Source: Astrocystis sublimbata
Taxonomy: Eukaryota; Ascomycota; Sordariomycetes; Xylariales; Xylariaceae
Assembly (NCBI GenBank): GCA_022453515.1
Contig: JAJNNY010000033.1
Location: forward strand, 248,001 to 312,000
Direction: 5' to 3'
DNA: 64,000 nucleotides
The notes below the pieces were generated by a model. The model was not told the DNA's origin and did not search any database. It saw only the letters and a list, made by a program, of their open reading frames with translations. This document shows, piece after piece, positions 12,131-24,191 of the stretch. The position numbers were made by a program, and so were the translations under genes. The stretch's first letter is position 1. The number at the start of each line of letters is the position of its first letter.

Positions 12131-15100
12131 CTACTGAAGCATTGCGTCGAGGCTTTCCCCTAAGACAGTCTCTATTCCCAGGATCCAGCTATTGGTCTCC
12201 CTCTCCACCATCTCGTCGTCATCTTCTTGTAGTTCACTGATGTACGGCAACATCTCTGGCAACATTGAGAGCCACTCCTCTCCAAGCTTGTCGGTAAGTG
12301 CCTGTTGACACTTGACCACGGCGAGACGTACCGGTGCTTGCTCCGAACGTAGGTTCTTGAGCAGGGAGCTGTTCAGCTCTTTCTGGTGCTCCTGCGAGTC
12401 CGCTGTCGCCGCCAGCTCGACAACAGCAGGGATCAGGCCTGCTGTCAGATCCACCGACGGTGCATGCGCAAACTGCGAGACGAGGACAGGGGCGATAGCA
12501 TTGAAATGGGCCGGGGCTTGCCAAAACTCGTCTTGGTCGTGCTCAAAGCATTGTGCTAGTACTTGTAAGACTTTCTTCCAGAGTTCGCGTTCCTCCGCGT
12601 TGGCGAAATTCGTGGTTGTGAGCACGCCGACGGCATTTTCAACGACGTATGTGGCATAGCTCGTCACGATGGATTTGAGGTTGCCGAAAAAGGCGGAAAG
12701 GAAATTGAATACGCTGAGAAGTCGGAAGTTCTTTTGAGCCGCATCTTTCCTCGGCACTGAGGTAGACCACTCCATCAATTGGGAGAAGATCGGTCGGAAA
12801 GAAGCATCATTCAACTTGTATACCATCCTTAGGGCAACATTGTTGACGGTTTCCTCAACCTGCCCAATATGTCTGATAAACTCACCGTCGACGTCATCGC
12901 GCGAGTGGAGCACCCTACGAAGATCCAGTGCGTTGAAAAAGATGGACGACAAGACGGTAACATTCCTCGATATGTCGGTTTTTGAGTGCTTGTCGATAGC
13001 GATTCCCAATATGTTGAGATACTCACGCGTGGCCTGAGAAAAGTATATATATTAGTGGGGTGCCCCGAAGCAAGGGTTCCAAGCTTTGCTTACCATGTGG
13101 CCTGCATCCGTGTACGTGTTTAAGCTCGTTTCAAGAGCCATAAACATTGCCTTTGCCTCAACTTGCTTGGCAATGAACTGAAGACATTGTAAACGAGCAT
13201 CGTTGGCTCCGTTACCCATCTTCGATCTTGCTGAGGCGCTAGAAACGGAAAGTATTTGCCCCAAATACGATCCCGATAACATGTATGGCAGATATTGTGC
13301 GAGCGCTGTCAACAAAGCGTACCCGGCGTTGTGTAGCTCCGGAAGTCGGGCGCTGCTGGTAAAGCTCTTGCGTATGTAGGAGAGAGCCTTAGGAATAGCA
13401 GAGGGAAGGATAGGGACAATCCCGTCTTGAAGGACGTCCACCAAGGAAGCAAGGCACAAGAGAGCCATGATGCGAAGTTGCGAATCCTCCTGGCCAAGAC
13501 ACTGGTCTCCAGCGATGGTGGAAGCAGCAGCAACCACCGCTTCAGGATCCTTCTTTCCGTATTTGTCCGAAACCTTGTCAACACAGCCGACAGCGATATG
13601 TTTGTATGCGACATCATCTGATACTCGGATGATTGCCGTGAGCTGAGGCAGAAAAGCGAGCAACGCTGCCCTGGAACTACTATCGGCTTGGCTTTCTTGA
13701 TCTATTCTCACTTCGACTGCTTTCAATACCTTCCGGCGCAAAGCTGCATCTGGTCGGTCCAGTAATGTCTCAACGGCCTTGATAAATTCTCCGATTGAGA
13801 GAAGATTGAGGAGCTTAGAGAGCGCATCGCCACAACAGTTGTACAGAGACTTGCGTTGTTTTAATGAGTCCGCCAGGTGTAATAGGTCTTCTAGTAGTGT
13901 AGAGTACAGCTCACGAACCTTGGATGCTTCCATGTCATCTTGTTCTGCTAGCCTGCTGATCTGTGCAGTCAGCTTGGAGCTCGAGAGGAGATGTGGGAGC
14001 AAGGCGAGCTCGCTCAGACCCATCCTCTCAGGATCCCTTTCACTTTGGTCATTCGCGCCAAGGAGTATAGCAGAAATAGTTGGTCTGGGTTGAAATATAT
14101 CGCCAATTAAGCTGACGACCTTGATAAGAGACTGCAGTTGAATCTCGACAGTAAAGTAGTTGAACACGTCAGCGGAAAATGAGAGGACTTGAGGCGTGGG
14201 CCCGTACATCTTCGCTAGCATGCCGAGAAGTGCGAATAGGAACTCGTTGGCGTCGAGGGTTTCCACAAGCGACACAAACAAGCCCAGTCGTCGGTGAGAA
14301 GGTATGTGTTCATAAGCAGTAACAAAGCTGAGTAGGAGCTCTGACGAGCCAGCCAAAGGACTGATCTTGCCTTTACGCAAAGACTGAATGAGCGGAGGAA
14401 CAACTTCCTTCACAGTTTGGTTGATAACATGAGCGGAATAGTCGTCACTCTGGCGGAGAACCGAGGTGCCCATTTGGGTAAATATCGGCATCACACTGTT
14501 CAAGACTAGATCAGGGGCAACCTTGGCGAGACTGGCCACGAGGAGTAGTGCCGTACTCTGGACAGCCGGACTGGAGGACTTCTGGATGCAGTTAACAAGT
14601 AGGTCACCGTGCCCGCCAGTGCTGTCGATGGTGAGTTCTGAGTCGTCTTTGTATGCAGGAACCATGGCAAGCAGACTCCGCAGCACGAGGCTTTGCAGAT
14701 ATCCAAGTTCTGATCCCACCAAGACCCTAAAGTGCTGTAACTCTGACAACGTATTGAAAAGTGCGTTAAGCAGCTCAGGATGTCTTTCGGGCTCAGATCC
14801 CTCTACAAGCTGTAGAACGTAGGTCACCTGCTTCAATGATGCACTAATGGCTGGTGTGATTTGTGTGCCAAGTCCCTTGTGAGCTTCCGAGGAGCTAATT
14901 CTCCGCCTTTTGCCTGGTGGCGGCTCGTCCGCTATCTTTGTGGTCGGCTCCAGCGTTTCCAAGAAGCAGAGCAAGATGTCAGTTGGCAGCTCGACGTTCC
15001 GTAGAAGATCGGCAGCTTCCGTAGATGCCAAAGTGCGCTCATCCGTCCAATCTTTCCGCGTTAACTGTAACATACTTTGAGCCACGAGGTGTTTTATTTC

Positions 15101-17660
15101 GGTCTTCATGTTCGGCCATAACTCTCGAATACGGAGCAAGGAAGCGTGCAGGAAGTTGGGCCTTAAAAGAAGATCTTGACCGTGGACCGCGTTAAGGATG
15201 AACTCTATACCTTCTTTCTCATTCGGCAGAAGTACTTCCAGGCTGCTTTGATCTACTGCCGACTCCTCAATATTCTCCAGAGAGCAGAGTCGACTGGCCT
15301 TTTCAGCTGACAAGGCAGACCATTGCTTTAGCAATGGTAGTAAGAGTGAAGTCCGAGACGTTCCCGATATGCTTTTCACCTGTTTTATACAACCACCAAG
15401 CCGGAGCTTCATAGTCAAAAGAGGGGATTGCACGGCGTGCAGCGCAATGAATGCAAGGACAGAGCGCCGCATACTGTGCGACAACCGGGTTTTCTTGTCC
15501 TTTTCTGCCCCTTCTACGCCGTTTCTCGAGCCGCTGTTCAATGCGCTGTTTGTGATTTCGACGATGTAGTCTGCGTTCAAGACGCATTCTTCTAGTGAGG
15601 GAAGTAGAACCGTGCCCAGGAACCTCTCGCAGGTATCATAGGTCATCCACTCGAGTGCTTCCATCTTACTGTACAACTTCTCTTGTCCCCATTTGAGGGT
15701 TGAGTTCGACCCGTCGACATAAAAATTTCGAAGCACTGCAATGAGATCGGCGGCAGCTCGTCTGACCTTTCTAGACGGGTCGTTCAAAGCTGCGATGCCA
15801 TATGGGATGATGGCTTGGTAATCGACGCCGCTGCAGTCGTTCTGCTTCAATCGATTCTTCGCCAGTTCAAGAGCGCCGGCTCTAGCTAAAGTCGGATACG
15901 GCCCACACCATATTTTCATGAGGAACGAAAAATAGAAAGGCTCACGAGTGGCTTGCTCGCGATGGAGGGGTGTTATCTCGTCGAAAATAGTGATGTTGCC
16001 TGGTGCGCCCAAAGCGGCTAAGTAAACAGAGCATAGGTCGCCAAAAACGTCAGCAGATCTCGATCTCAGACAGGATCCTACCGCCTGTGTTTGGACCCTG
16101 CTGGCTCGTTCAACTGCAGCCTCAAAGCTCTCTGCTTGAATATCAACTTCGGAGTTCTGCGTCATCTCGACATCGGCGCTTGATTGAGTGGGAAGTAGTA
16201 ACTTTGGCCGGATTTGCATGTCCAGCCTCATCTCTAATTCATCTAGATCGACCTGCGTATCGTTGATAGCTTGCGTAAAGATGTCGCGAACGTCTGACTC
16301 CTCCTGAGAGAGCCGAATGATTGCGGAGGCTAAATCTTGTCGGATCTCACCATTTCCGTCGACTTCATCATCGACTTTATAGGCGGCCAACAAGAGAGAC
16401 TTGAATATAACCCCGGCCTGTTGCGGGCTGAGAACGGCAGCGAGGAGAAGCGGCTCAATCAGAGGAAGACCTCTTGAATCGCCTTTTTTGTATATCCGGT
16501 CTATCAGTGCCAGACAAAGCCCGTTTGCCAGTTTTCCAAGATCGTGCTCTTTGCCGATATCAGCAAGCAGCTCGGGTAGATTCTGGACCTTCAACAGGGC
16601 TCTTGTGACCTTCCCGGACATCTGTTTTGCAGACCGGCATTGTGCAAGCACAGAGAGACATATCAAGCCGGAACGTAAGCTCTCGGAGGTCCATCCTGCC
16701 ACCAACTGCTCCATCAGTGCGCTGATGGTCGCGTCCTCCAAATCACCCTTTGCAACATAGACCGTAACTACCATGTAGCAAGCAATCTGCAGGCCGGGCA
16801 CCTGGGACATGACCAACGCATCCCTTATAGTAGGCCCTATTAAATGGAATAAGCTTTGGTCGTTCTCCTTCTGTATGGCCGCACGGCCGGATCGCATCCT
16901 GTCCAGCATGCCATTGACAGCCTCGGTCATTATTCCAGCCCAGAAGGAGATCAGTGCTGGGTAATTCTGATGTGCGCGGCATGATTCGAGTGTAAAAGAG
17001 CTCAAGGTGGTGAGAAAGTCGGGATGGTGTGTGGCTTGGTGAACCAGAACTGCGCGCGGGGGCGATGTAAGGGACTTGACGTAAGGGATCAAGAACCGGT
17101 AGACTTCGGGAAGATCGTCGGGAAGTATGGACATCAGCGTAACGAAAGCCGGAACGGTATGGTATGGTAGGAATGTGGTTAAGAGAGTGGCTGTGTTGAA
17201 TTCGTGGATTCTAACCGGGGATCAGCAGTCAAGACCTCAAGACCTCAAGACCTCCAAGCAGAGTCATGTTGCAATGGGCTTACCTGAACCTCCGGATAAG
17301 CCACTCGATGGCCTTGATAGCGGGCATGAGACGCAGACGCGCGCCGGCAAGGCGTAGGAACGAGTCGATCCTCTTGTCGAGCTCTACGTTCTCGGCCGCC
17401 GTCAACTGCACGCGGTCCTCATCCTGGCTCTGCTCGCTGAAAATGGTGGTGCCGAAAGGAATGAATCGGGGATCTAGCTGGCACAGCTCGTCGAAGCCCT
17501 CGCGACAGATGCCATAGAGAGTCTGGAAACTCTGCACGGCGGCAACGCGACGCTCGAAGATCAGCGACTTGGAGTGCGCAGCTTTCTGGACCTTGACATC
17601 GAGGGTGGTGTTGGAGTTGGCGGCAATCTGCGCCAACTGCGCAGCCAACGCCGTCGCCAT
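12131..17660 (-). CDS. utp10: U3 snoRNP / SSU processome protein Utp10
   Basis: Three exons, 17660..17284, 17210..13094 and 13033..12131, encode about 1,798 residues, matching fungal Utp10. The N terminus MATALAAQLAQIAANSNTTL and the nearby KAAHSKSLIFERRVAA are diagnostic. The rest is almost entirely alpha-helical HEAT-type repeats, including the conserved FLGTVLLPSLEE and LSSIFFNALDLRRV segments; the C-terminal BP28CT-type region ends with ELQEDDDEMVERETNSW. Utp10 belongs to the t-Utp subcomplex, which binds the 5' external transcribed spacer of pre-rRNA in the nucleolus and links rDNA transcription to 18S maturation. Both junctions are in frame (RRF|RIHEF and GHM|ATREY). It diverges from the esterase gene. 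Nothing suggests truncation. Confidence 0.95.
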
Positions 17661-18654
17661 TGCTCGTTATTATCGGCAGGAAGCCACCATTAGTGTTTGC
17701 GACGCGGGGCTGGGACGATTGGAGCAGTATTGCTGCTGCCTCTTTGCTCGTTGCAGATGCCAGGTTTAGTTGTAACAGTGCCCACGCATCATTACTGGTC
17801 TTGACCATCAGCTCTGCAACTTTTTTTGCCGCGTTGCACTTATCGATAAGGGGCGTCTAAGCTAGCACCCGCGCCTCCCGCCATGCGCTTGCGAGGGCGC
17901 TTGCTTCTGTTCTAGGCGGTTAAGTAACCTTGGAAGGCAGTCAGTCCCCCCATTGTGTCCTCACTCATTCCACGCCCGGTACCTACCTACCCTACAATGG
18001 GTAGGTAACACCCTCGCACGCCGAGGTCACAGAGGCTAGGTAGGTAGGTAGCGAGTTGATACGCTAGAAATGCGTGGGTGGAATACCTTAGGAATAGCAA
18101 ATTGAAAAGATGACATACTTTAATTTACTCCGGGGGCATCTTGCAAAAAAGAGCTTTTGAACCTACATATATATACCTACCTACATGTACTCCATGATTG
18201 ATGCATGAGGGCCTCAACAGATAGGTACTGGCATGCAAATGTTACTTACCTACCCCCTTAGTGGCCGGGACCTCGGGAACTGCCCCGCGATGTTCCATAG
18301 CCATTAACCTGGTTTTTGCCCTGGCCCCCCAAACCGGCTCGAGCTGCAAGTAATGCTTGCCTGCATGCTCAGATGGAGTCTCAGATGTTCTAGTCCAGAA
18401 GGTACAGTACCTCACGAGGGCACGAGGGATACACACACTCGCATGGAAATTGGTAGGGCAGGTTTTCCATGTGCAACCTGGGAGAAGCACACCCCGCTAG
18501 ATGCAAGAAGCCAGTGGAACTACCTATTGATAGCCATGTTGGTGTGTCCCCGTCTCGCCCTTGTAATAGCCCTCAATTGTTCCATCCGAGTGCAATTCCT
18601 CCATCTGAAGTAGACGTCTCGCGGCCGCCGGCAGCAAGCCAAACTTGTATCGAA
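17661..18654. promoter_or_regulatory. Shared upstream region of utp10 and esterase gene
   Basis: A 1 kb divergent spacer. It holds a TACCTA/TAGGTA array at 17979-18050 with a 9-base-pair hairpin, and further copies at 18166-18190. Short open frames on both strands are not convincing. Confidence 0.55.
17979..18050. repeat. TACCTA/TAGGTA array with hairpin
   Basis: TACCTACCC at 17984-17992 is the exact reverse complement of GGGTAGGTA at 17999-18007, with a six-base loop. A direct TAGGTAGGTAGGTA run follows at 18037-18050. Confidence 0.8.
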
Positions 18655-19881
18655 ATGGCCGTCAGTATCTGGTGACAGTGTGCTCCTTGCCACTTGTGTT
18701 GCTGACCTCTCTTAGAAACCATACAACCAGGTTGTGCTGTTCGGGGACTCACTCTTCCAGTACTGTAGCGGTGTGCAGAACGGCTTTTCGTTCCAAGGCG
18801 CCCTTCAGAACCGTGAGTGACACTCGCCATCACGTTCCCTTAAACTATTCTCGAGGTTGACTTGTACCGAACATTGGCGGCTCAGTCTGTGTGCGAGGCC
18901 TGGATGTCATCAACAGAGGTTTCTCGGGCTACAATACCAAGAATGCTTTAGAGTTGCTCCCTCGGATATTCTACCCACCATCCGATACTAATCCACGTAT
19001 CGAATATCTGGTGCGTCTGAACTCCTCCGGCACTTACACCACGTACCTGTTATAGCTTTTGCATTGCGATGATCTAAGGGCATGACTGACGCTCGACGTG
19101 CTAGATTATCCTCCTCGGTGCAAATGATGCATGTCTGCCGATTGCCACCAATACTCAAGGAGTGCCTATTGAACAGTACAAAGAAAATTTGATCAAGAGT
19201 AAGTACGGGGACAGTATTGCTTGCTGCTACCAACTACAGCTTGATAGCTACTTACCATAGATCGTGGCGTAGGCTGCCAAGACTTGATATATTGAATGGG
19301 TGGCGCATAGCCTGGAGATATAGACTGATCCGCTTCTCTTGCAGTTATAACCCATGAGCATATCGAAGCTCATAATCCCAAGGTTCTGCTTGTCACTCCT
19401 CCGCCGCTTGATGAAATACAAAGCTATGCTGTCGATCTGAAGAATGGTCACAAAGAACGGCTTCGAAAGGCAGCCGTCAGCGCTCAGTATTCCGAGACAG
19501 CTCGGCAAGTTGCCGCAGAGCTACCCGGCGTTATACTGATTGACCTCCAGAAGGCCATCATGGAGAAGGCGATATCCATGACACCCGACTTCGACCATTC
19601 TGGACCACCACTAGGCTATCCGGAGGGAAATAAGCGTGGTGCCCTAGAGCAGCTGCTCCCAGATGGACTGCATATGAGTGGCCATGCGTACAAAATCTTC
19701 TTCGATATTGTCGAGCCACATATCAAGATGCCAGAAGACTATTATGTCTTTCCAGACTGGCGAATCAGTGAGTTTTGGCATTGCGCTTTTCACCTGGGAC
19801 TTGTGTCTGCCTCATACCAGTATTGTAGTGAGCTACGTTCTAACAATCCGGTGTTATGTAGTGAACCCAGGCAGCCATTAG
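18655..19881 (+). CDS. SGNH/GDSL esterase, isoamyl acetate esterase (Iah1)-like
   Basis: Proposed exons are 18655..18660, 18716..18812, 18886..19010, 19105..19198, 19345..19767 and 19862..19881, giving 254 residues. SGNH hydrolase blocks are clear: block I VVLFGDSL with the nucleophilic Ser, the block III GANDA, and block V DGLHMSGHAY carrying the catalytic Asp and His. KVLLVTPPPLDE between them is typical of the Iah1 group, which hydrolyses short acyl esters such as isoamyl acetate. There is no signal peptide, so it is probably intracellular. Two ends are less sure. The start uses a six-base first exon with a GTCAGT donor, chosen because it puts AAA CCA TAC in frame. At the 3' end, reading through the GTGAGT donor at 19768 would give a different tail ending near 19931. 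Confidence 0.86.
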
Positions 19882-21793
19882 CTGGCGCTAGACTTGTAGG
19901 AAGTGCACGAGCAGGAAGAAGACTGTACTGATTCCAGCCTCTGTGGTTTGCAAATGAGTGATCTGATCAGAGTTGGAATTCTCCATGCTACGAAAGAAAC
20001 AGGCAATGCAGAAGGGTTTCCAACGGCAGCTTCTTTATCGACGTGGCACGCAACACGACCCCTTACGTTAACAACAGGGAATTAATTGTATTCCCAAGAT
20101 GTGTGAATGCTCAGGATGCCTATCCTCAGAGCTCACCATCTACCCTCTGTATCCCAGATTCAATGTTCACCTAACAGCACTCAAGACATTTCACATAAAA
20201 GTCCAAATGCCATCATCAAACACGTGCACTTACAATGAGCATTAAATCTGATAGCACTCTCCCACTCGAGTAGAAAGAGGGGCTTGATACCTAAGTATAC
20301 ATATATCTATACCTACCCCCCTAACATCGTTGAACTTACCTACTACATGTAAGTAGTGAATCCATGGTATCCACGGATGCGTGAGGTTTTGGAGGTATCT
20401 GTTCTTAGGTGGCTCCACCACTCAAGGGTTGGATAGAGTATGTATGTACAAGTACTTACAGGTAGGTACGTGATATAAATGCCAGGGTTGAGCTTAGGTA
20501 GAACCCTGGCTCATACCTAGTAGGAGGTACCTAGTAGTGCCTGGCCTGCTGGCACTCGGAGGTACATGCAGGTATGAGTGTAGGTAACGCTAGGCAAGCG
20601 CTGCCACCCAGGGTGCCAGGCATCTAGGCATGCCACAGGCATGCCAGGCCAGTGTTACCTGGCGACTGGTAGGTAGATGTCTCAAATCTCACAAGCCATC
20701 ACCAACATCACCTCGCCCACCAAGCATCACCCACCATCATATATCATCGTCGGCACTTGCTGTTGCTCGGTTTGCACCCCACACACTTTTCGAGAACTCA
20801 TTCCCCATTGAATCCCCCTTGTTGCCTTATCCAGGTCCTTGTCTCCTTCCCACAACCCATCCGGCGAAGAGAACCAAGCTAATTGTCTAGTTGTACCTCG
20901 TCTCGTCCTGCTCAGCTCCCCAAGCTCACACGTTGACCTCCAGTGCCGACTGCTCCCTCTGTTGCCTCCCTTCCCCCTCGCCCCTCGACTCTCGGCTCTC
21001 AACGTCTAATCATCCCTTCCGCCATTTTATATCGTCGACCACGCTTTGTCCCGCCGTCTTGATACCACCATCCTCGTTTGCACTTGCCTCCCTGTACACA
21101 TACGTCCTCTTTCGAATCGCCGACAGCCCTATTCCAGGCGAACGTGCCCGTGCCCGCGTCGTGATTGCCCGCTCCGTGACTACAATTCCGATCGTGTCGA
21201 TTCAAAACAGAACAAGTCCCAAAGCAATCTGGATTAGCAGTCTTTCCACCCATACGAAACGGTGACAGCTATTGTACAACATTCCTTATTCTCAGGATAG
21301 ATACTACGATAGGTACTCTCTCAAGAAACGTCGTGAATTCTCTACCAGCGTCGAAGGCTCCTGTGTGGGAGCCTATATACATCCGACTTCATCCCCACAC
21401 TCTCGGATTCGGTAGCACAAAGTGGAAGACGGCCCTGTGGTCTGTGCCAGTGAAGCGACCATTGGGTCCTGTGCGATGAGGAGTTGGTGGTGGTGGACCT
21501 CATCGACTGGAAAATCAGGTTCAAGGCTGTAGTATACGTCCCCTGTGTCTCTTGGGGGCGCCATATCCCTTTCAGCACAACTGCGGCCTGCCACCGAGTG
21601 TCTTTCGAACTGCTCGCTCTATGCTATGAGCTGTTGTTCACAGGTCTTCGAGCCTCGAGTCCCACGATCCCGTCACCACCAGGAGCCGGCCACACTCCTC
21701 CCAGGCCCATAACGTCTCGTCATCTACCCTGCACCTGTACAGCCTTGCTTGCTGGAGCTCCCGGTTCATAGACTTCACCAGCTCGGTGTGGGG
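19882..21793. other. Long spacer and probable 5' leader of the retropepsin-like gene
   Basis: About 1.9 kb. The left third is rich in TACCTA/TAGGTA motifs (20287-20670). From about 20690 to 21330 the plus strand is strongly pyrimidine-rich with many CTC and CAC words, as in fungal promoters and 5' UTRs. Short open frames here have no family signature. No gene is supported. Confidence 0.5.
20287..20670. repeat. Dispersed TACCTA/TAGGTA and TGCCAGG motifs
   Basis: Copies include GATACCTAAG, ATACCTACC, AGGTAGGTACGTG, ATACCTAGTAGGAGGTACC and GTAGGTAACG. They are mixed with several TGCCAGG/CCTGGCA words near 20540-20650. Confidence 0.65.
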
Positions 21794-23714
21794 ATGGATC
21801 TCCGGTTCCCAGCCTCTCGCGACGACCTATACAATGTCCAGATGGACGTCAAGCAGATACAGGTTGTGCAGAACAGCCACGCAGATAGACTCTCCCGGCT
21901 AGAGAAGAGGCAGGCCGACGATGCCGCCATTAAGTCCGCATGGAACTCTCCCTTTCCCAGTGCTCTAAGTGGCACCCCGCAGCACGGTAAGCCGCCGCCG
22001 ATGCAACGCAGCTCGCAAGTCTCTCTAATATCCCATTTGATCTCCAGGTCCAATACAAATGCCCACAAATGAGGTGTTCGATGATTTCGAAGAGCAAGGC
22101 CAGAATCTTCTAGGCAGCCTTCACCTGGACGCCGAAGATGAACCGATCAGACGAGGTGCAGCGTCCAGGGCCAATAGTGTTCGGTTTGACGAGAGTGCCC
22201 TGCAGAGTTCCAGCTGGACGCACAGTGGTCGTCAGTCCGGTGATTTTGGCCCCATTCGGCCGGGAAGCGTTCTAGGCACGCATGGCATGATGGAACGCTC
22301 AATGTCACACAAGTCGGACGGCCGACATAGCTCAGCCGGACACTCAGTTCATTCCCATCACTCGGCTGCTTCTGGACGAGGAAGCAGTTTAGGCTTGGAC
22401 ACTACCTTCACGCCTGGTGGCCACGAAGACGACTCGCCAGTGGGCGTTCCAGAGCCACCTCCGGGGTTCTTCATATTGGGCTCTGTCCCGTCCATTGTTA
22501 GGTGCTGGCTCACGTCCAATTTCTCACATGCCACTCTATTATACGCGGACATTTGTACTGGATCGCAGATATCTATGATAGAGTTCTCGTTACTCAAAGA
22601 ACTGGACCTAGTAGATGACATTCATCGCGATCTCGACGGAGTCCACCGCATCCGGCTCCAGGTCTATCTCGCGGAAGCCACCATATCTCATTCGAATTCG
22701 CGAGGCCACAGTCCTGCGCCTCAAATGCCAAGTCTGGCATGCACCTTCGAAGTAGCAGGAATGGACCAACCCGACTTTGCTGATGCAAGAAAGGCGATTC
22801 GTATATTCGTGGGCAGCGAGACCTTGCGGGAACATTCGGCGGATGTTCTCTTCTCACAAAATCGAATGACCCTTTTTAGCAGCGACCGAGAAAAGCTCTC
22901 GGTCCCGTTTGTGCGCCCCGAAGATCAAGCGTCTTTCAAACACATTCGTACTATGGCCGTTTTCGCCGAGAAGCCCAAATTAAATGCCACAGCTCGTCCA
23001 TTCGTGCTCGGCGAGCCCAAGACCGTGACGGGCGCCAATGCGGCTCCTGAATTAGGGCAAGCTAAAACAAGCCATGATGAAACAGACTCCCGTGAAGTGA
23101 ACACACCAGTATCCGAGCAGACTAGCCAGCAGCCCGGGACCGCAGACACCAGTACCGTATCTGAGAGTGGTGGCGAGAGTGAGAGGATGTCCAAAGAACC
23201 CATGGGGCCTGAGGATCGTCGTAGAAATGGTAGAGATACACAACCCCTGGCACAGGATGCTTCGAGTGGCGGTTCCCGTCGCGCATCTGGAGCAGGTGCC
23301 ATCTGGAACTCGTGGCGCCAAGGGACAGCGACCAACGGCGGCGACCAAAAGGACAGTGCGCCCTTAAGCGGCTATCAACCTGCGGGTCGAGGGCGCAGCA
23401 TGAAGATCTTGAAGCCGATGAAATCGTCGGCATCGTCGACAGCTCGGACAGGTGCCGCTTACGAAGCAGCACCACCGCTCAAAAGTAGTGGCGAGCAGCG
23501 ACGCAAGAGCCAAACGACAGCCGAGGGGCCGGCGGTCCGATGGGAATCGAAGCGCACGTCAGTCGGCGGAGGGGATGCGAATAGTGTCGCTATGAACCGT
23601 GAGACGCGGAGTGTATCTAGCACCCCCCGAACTTCGACTAATCCAGTCGGTGGAGCCTCAGCTTTCTCGTGGATGACACCACCCACAGTTAAGGCACCCG
23701 ACGGCGGGAGGTGA
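21794..23714 (+). CDS. Uncharacterised conserved fungal protein with a degenerate retropepsin-like domain
   Basis: Exons 21794..21986 and 22048..23714 give 619 residues. An in-frame ATG at 21749 would add 15 residues; I prefer MDLRFPASRDDLYNVQ, which begins the well-ordered part. Residues 1-45 look like a short coiled coil (VQMDVKQIQ, LSRLEKRQ), then comes a Ser/His-rich linker. About residues 219-349 resemble a retropepsin fold: ICTGSQISMIEFSLLKEL near 233 parallels the (D)TGSxxSxIxxSL flap region, and IFVGSETLREHSADVLF near 317 parallels the ILGxDxLxxxxAxID motif. The catalytic Asp position is occupied by Cys234. The last 250 residues are disordered, Ser- and Thr-rich, ending TNPVGGASAFSWM. 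From memory, homologues in related fungi are sometimes labelled ubiquitin hydrolase 19, but I see no USP Cys or His box. Function unknown. Confidence 0.8.
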
Positions 23715-24191
23715 GACTTGGTCGTTCACTCGGTGACAGGAGACGGATGGTTGGTTGGCTGCATCTGTAACCCCCATTTTAGCCGCTGCCACCGCGGTTT
23801 TAGCAGTTTCAAGTAGCTAGCAGAATCTGCGTTATACCAAAAATCCAATAAAATCGTTTCTGCGCACAGAGTGCGATGTTCATATCTCACGTGTGATGCA
23901 GATGCAAGGCTGATGCCGTGTTCAAGCACTATGCATGCACATGTACACCTTAGACCTCAGGCTCACCTGGCAGCTTCGTATAGTATAGTGCTATCCTTGT
24001 TCTTCTTCCCATGGAGTTGAGGGGCAGCATTGAAAAGGGGGGAGTGATGTAATCGCCGACGGCGCTAAATATATACTGCAGTAGGTACTAGACGGTAAAA
24101 TGAAAAGCCGCCCACTGAAGTCGGCAGGCAGCTTTACCACGACGACTTAGACACTGCATGCTCAAAGCTGCGAAGGCGCTGCAGCATAGAG
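23715..24191. other. Spacer upstream of thi6
   Basis: A 477-base tandem spacer between the retropepsin-like gene and thi6, which must contain the thi6 promoter. I looked for the conserved TPP riboswitch segments (CTGAGA and the pyrophosphate arm) and did not find them. Confidence 0.5.

Noticed and set aside
23715..24191. TPP riboswitch in front of thi6
   Set aside because: The conserved pyrimidine-sensor and pyrophosphate-sensor segments are absent here and in the thi6 introns by eye.
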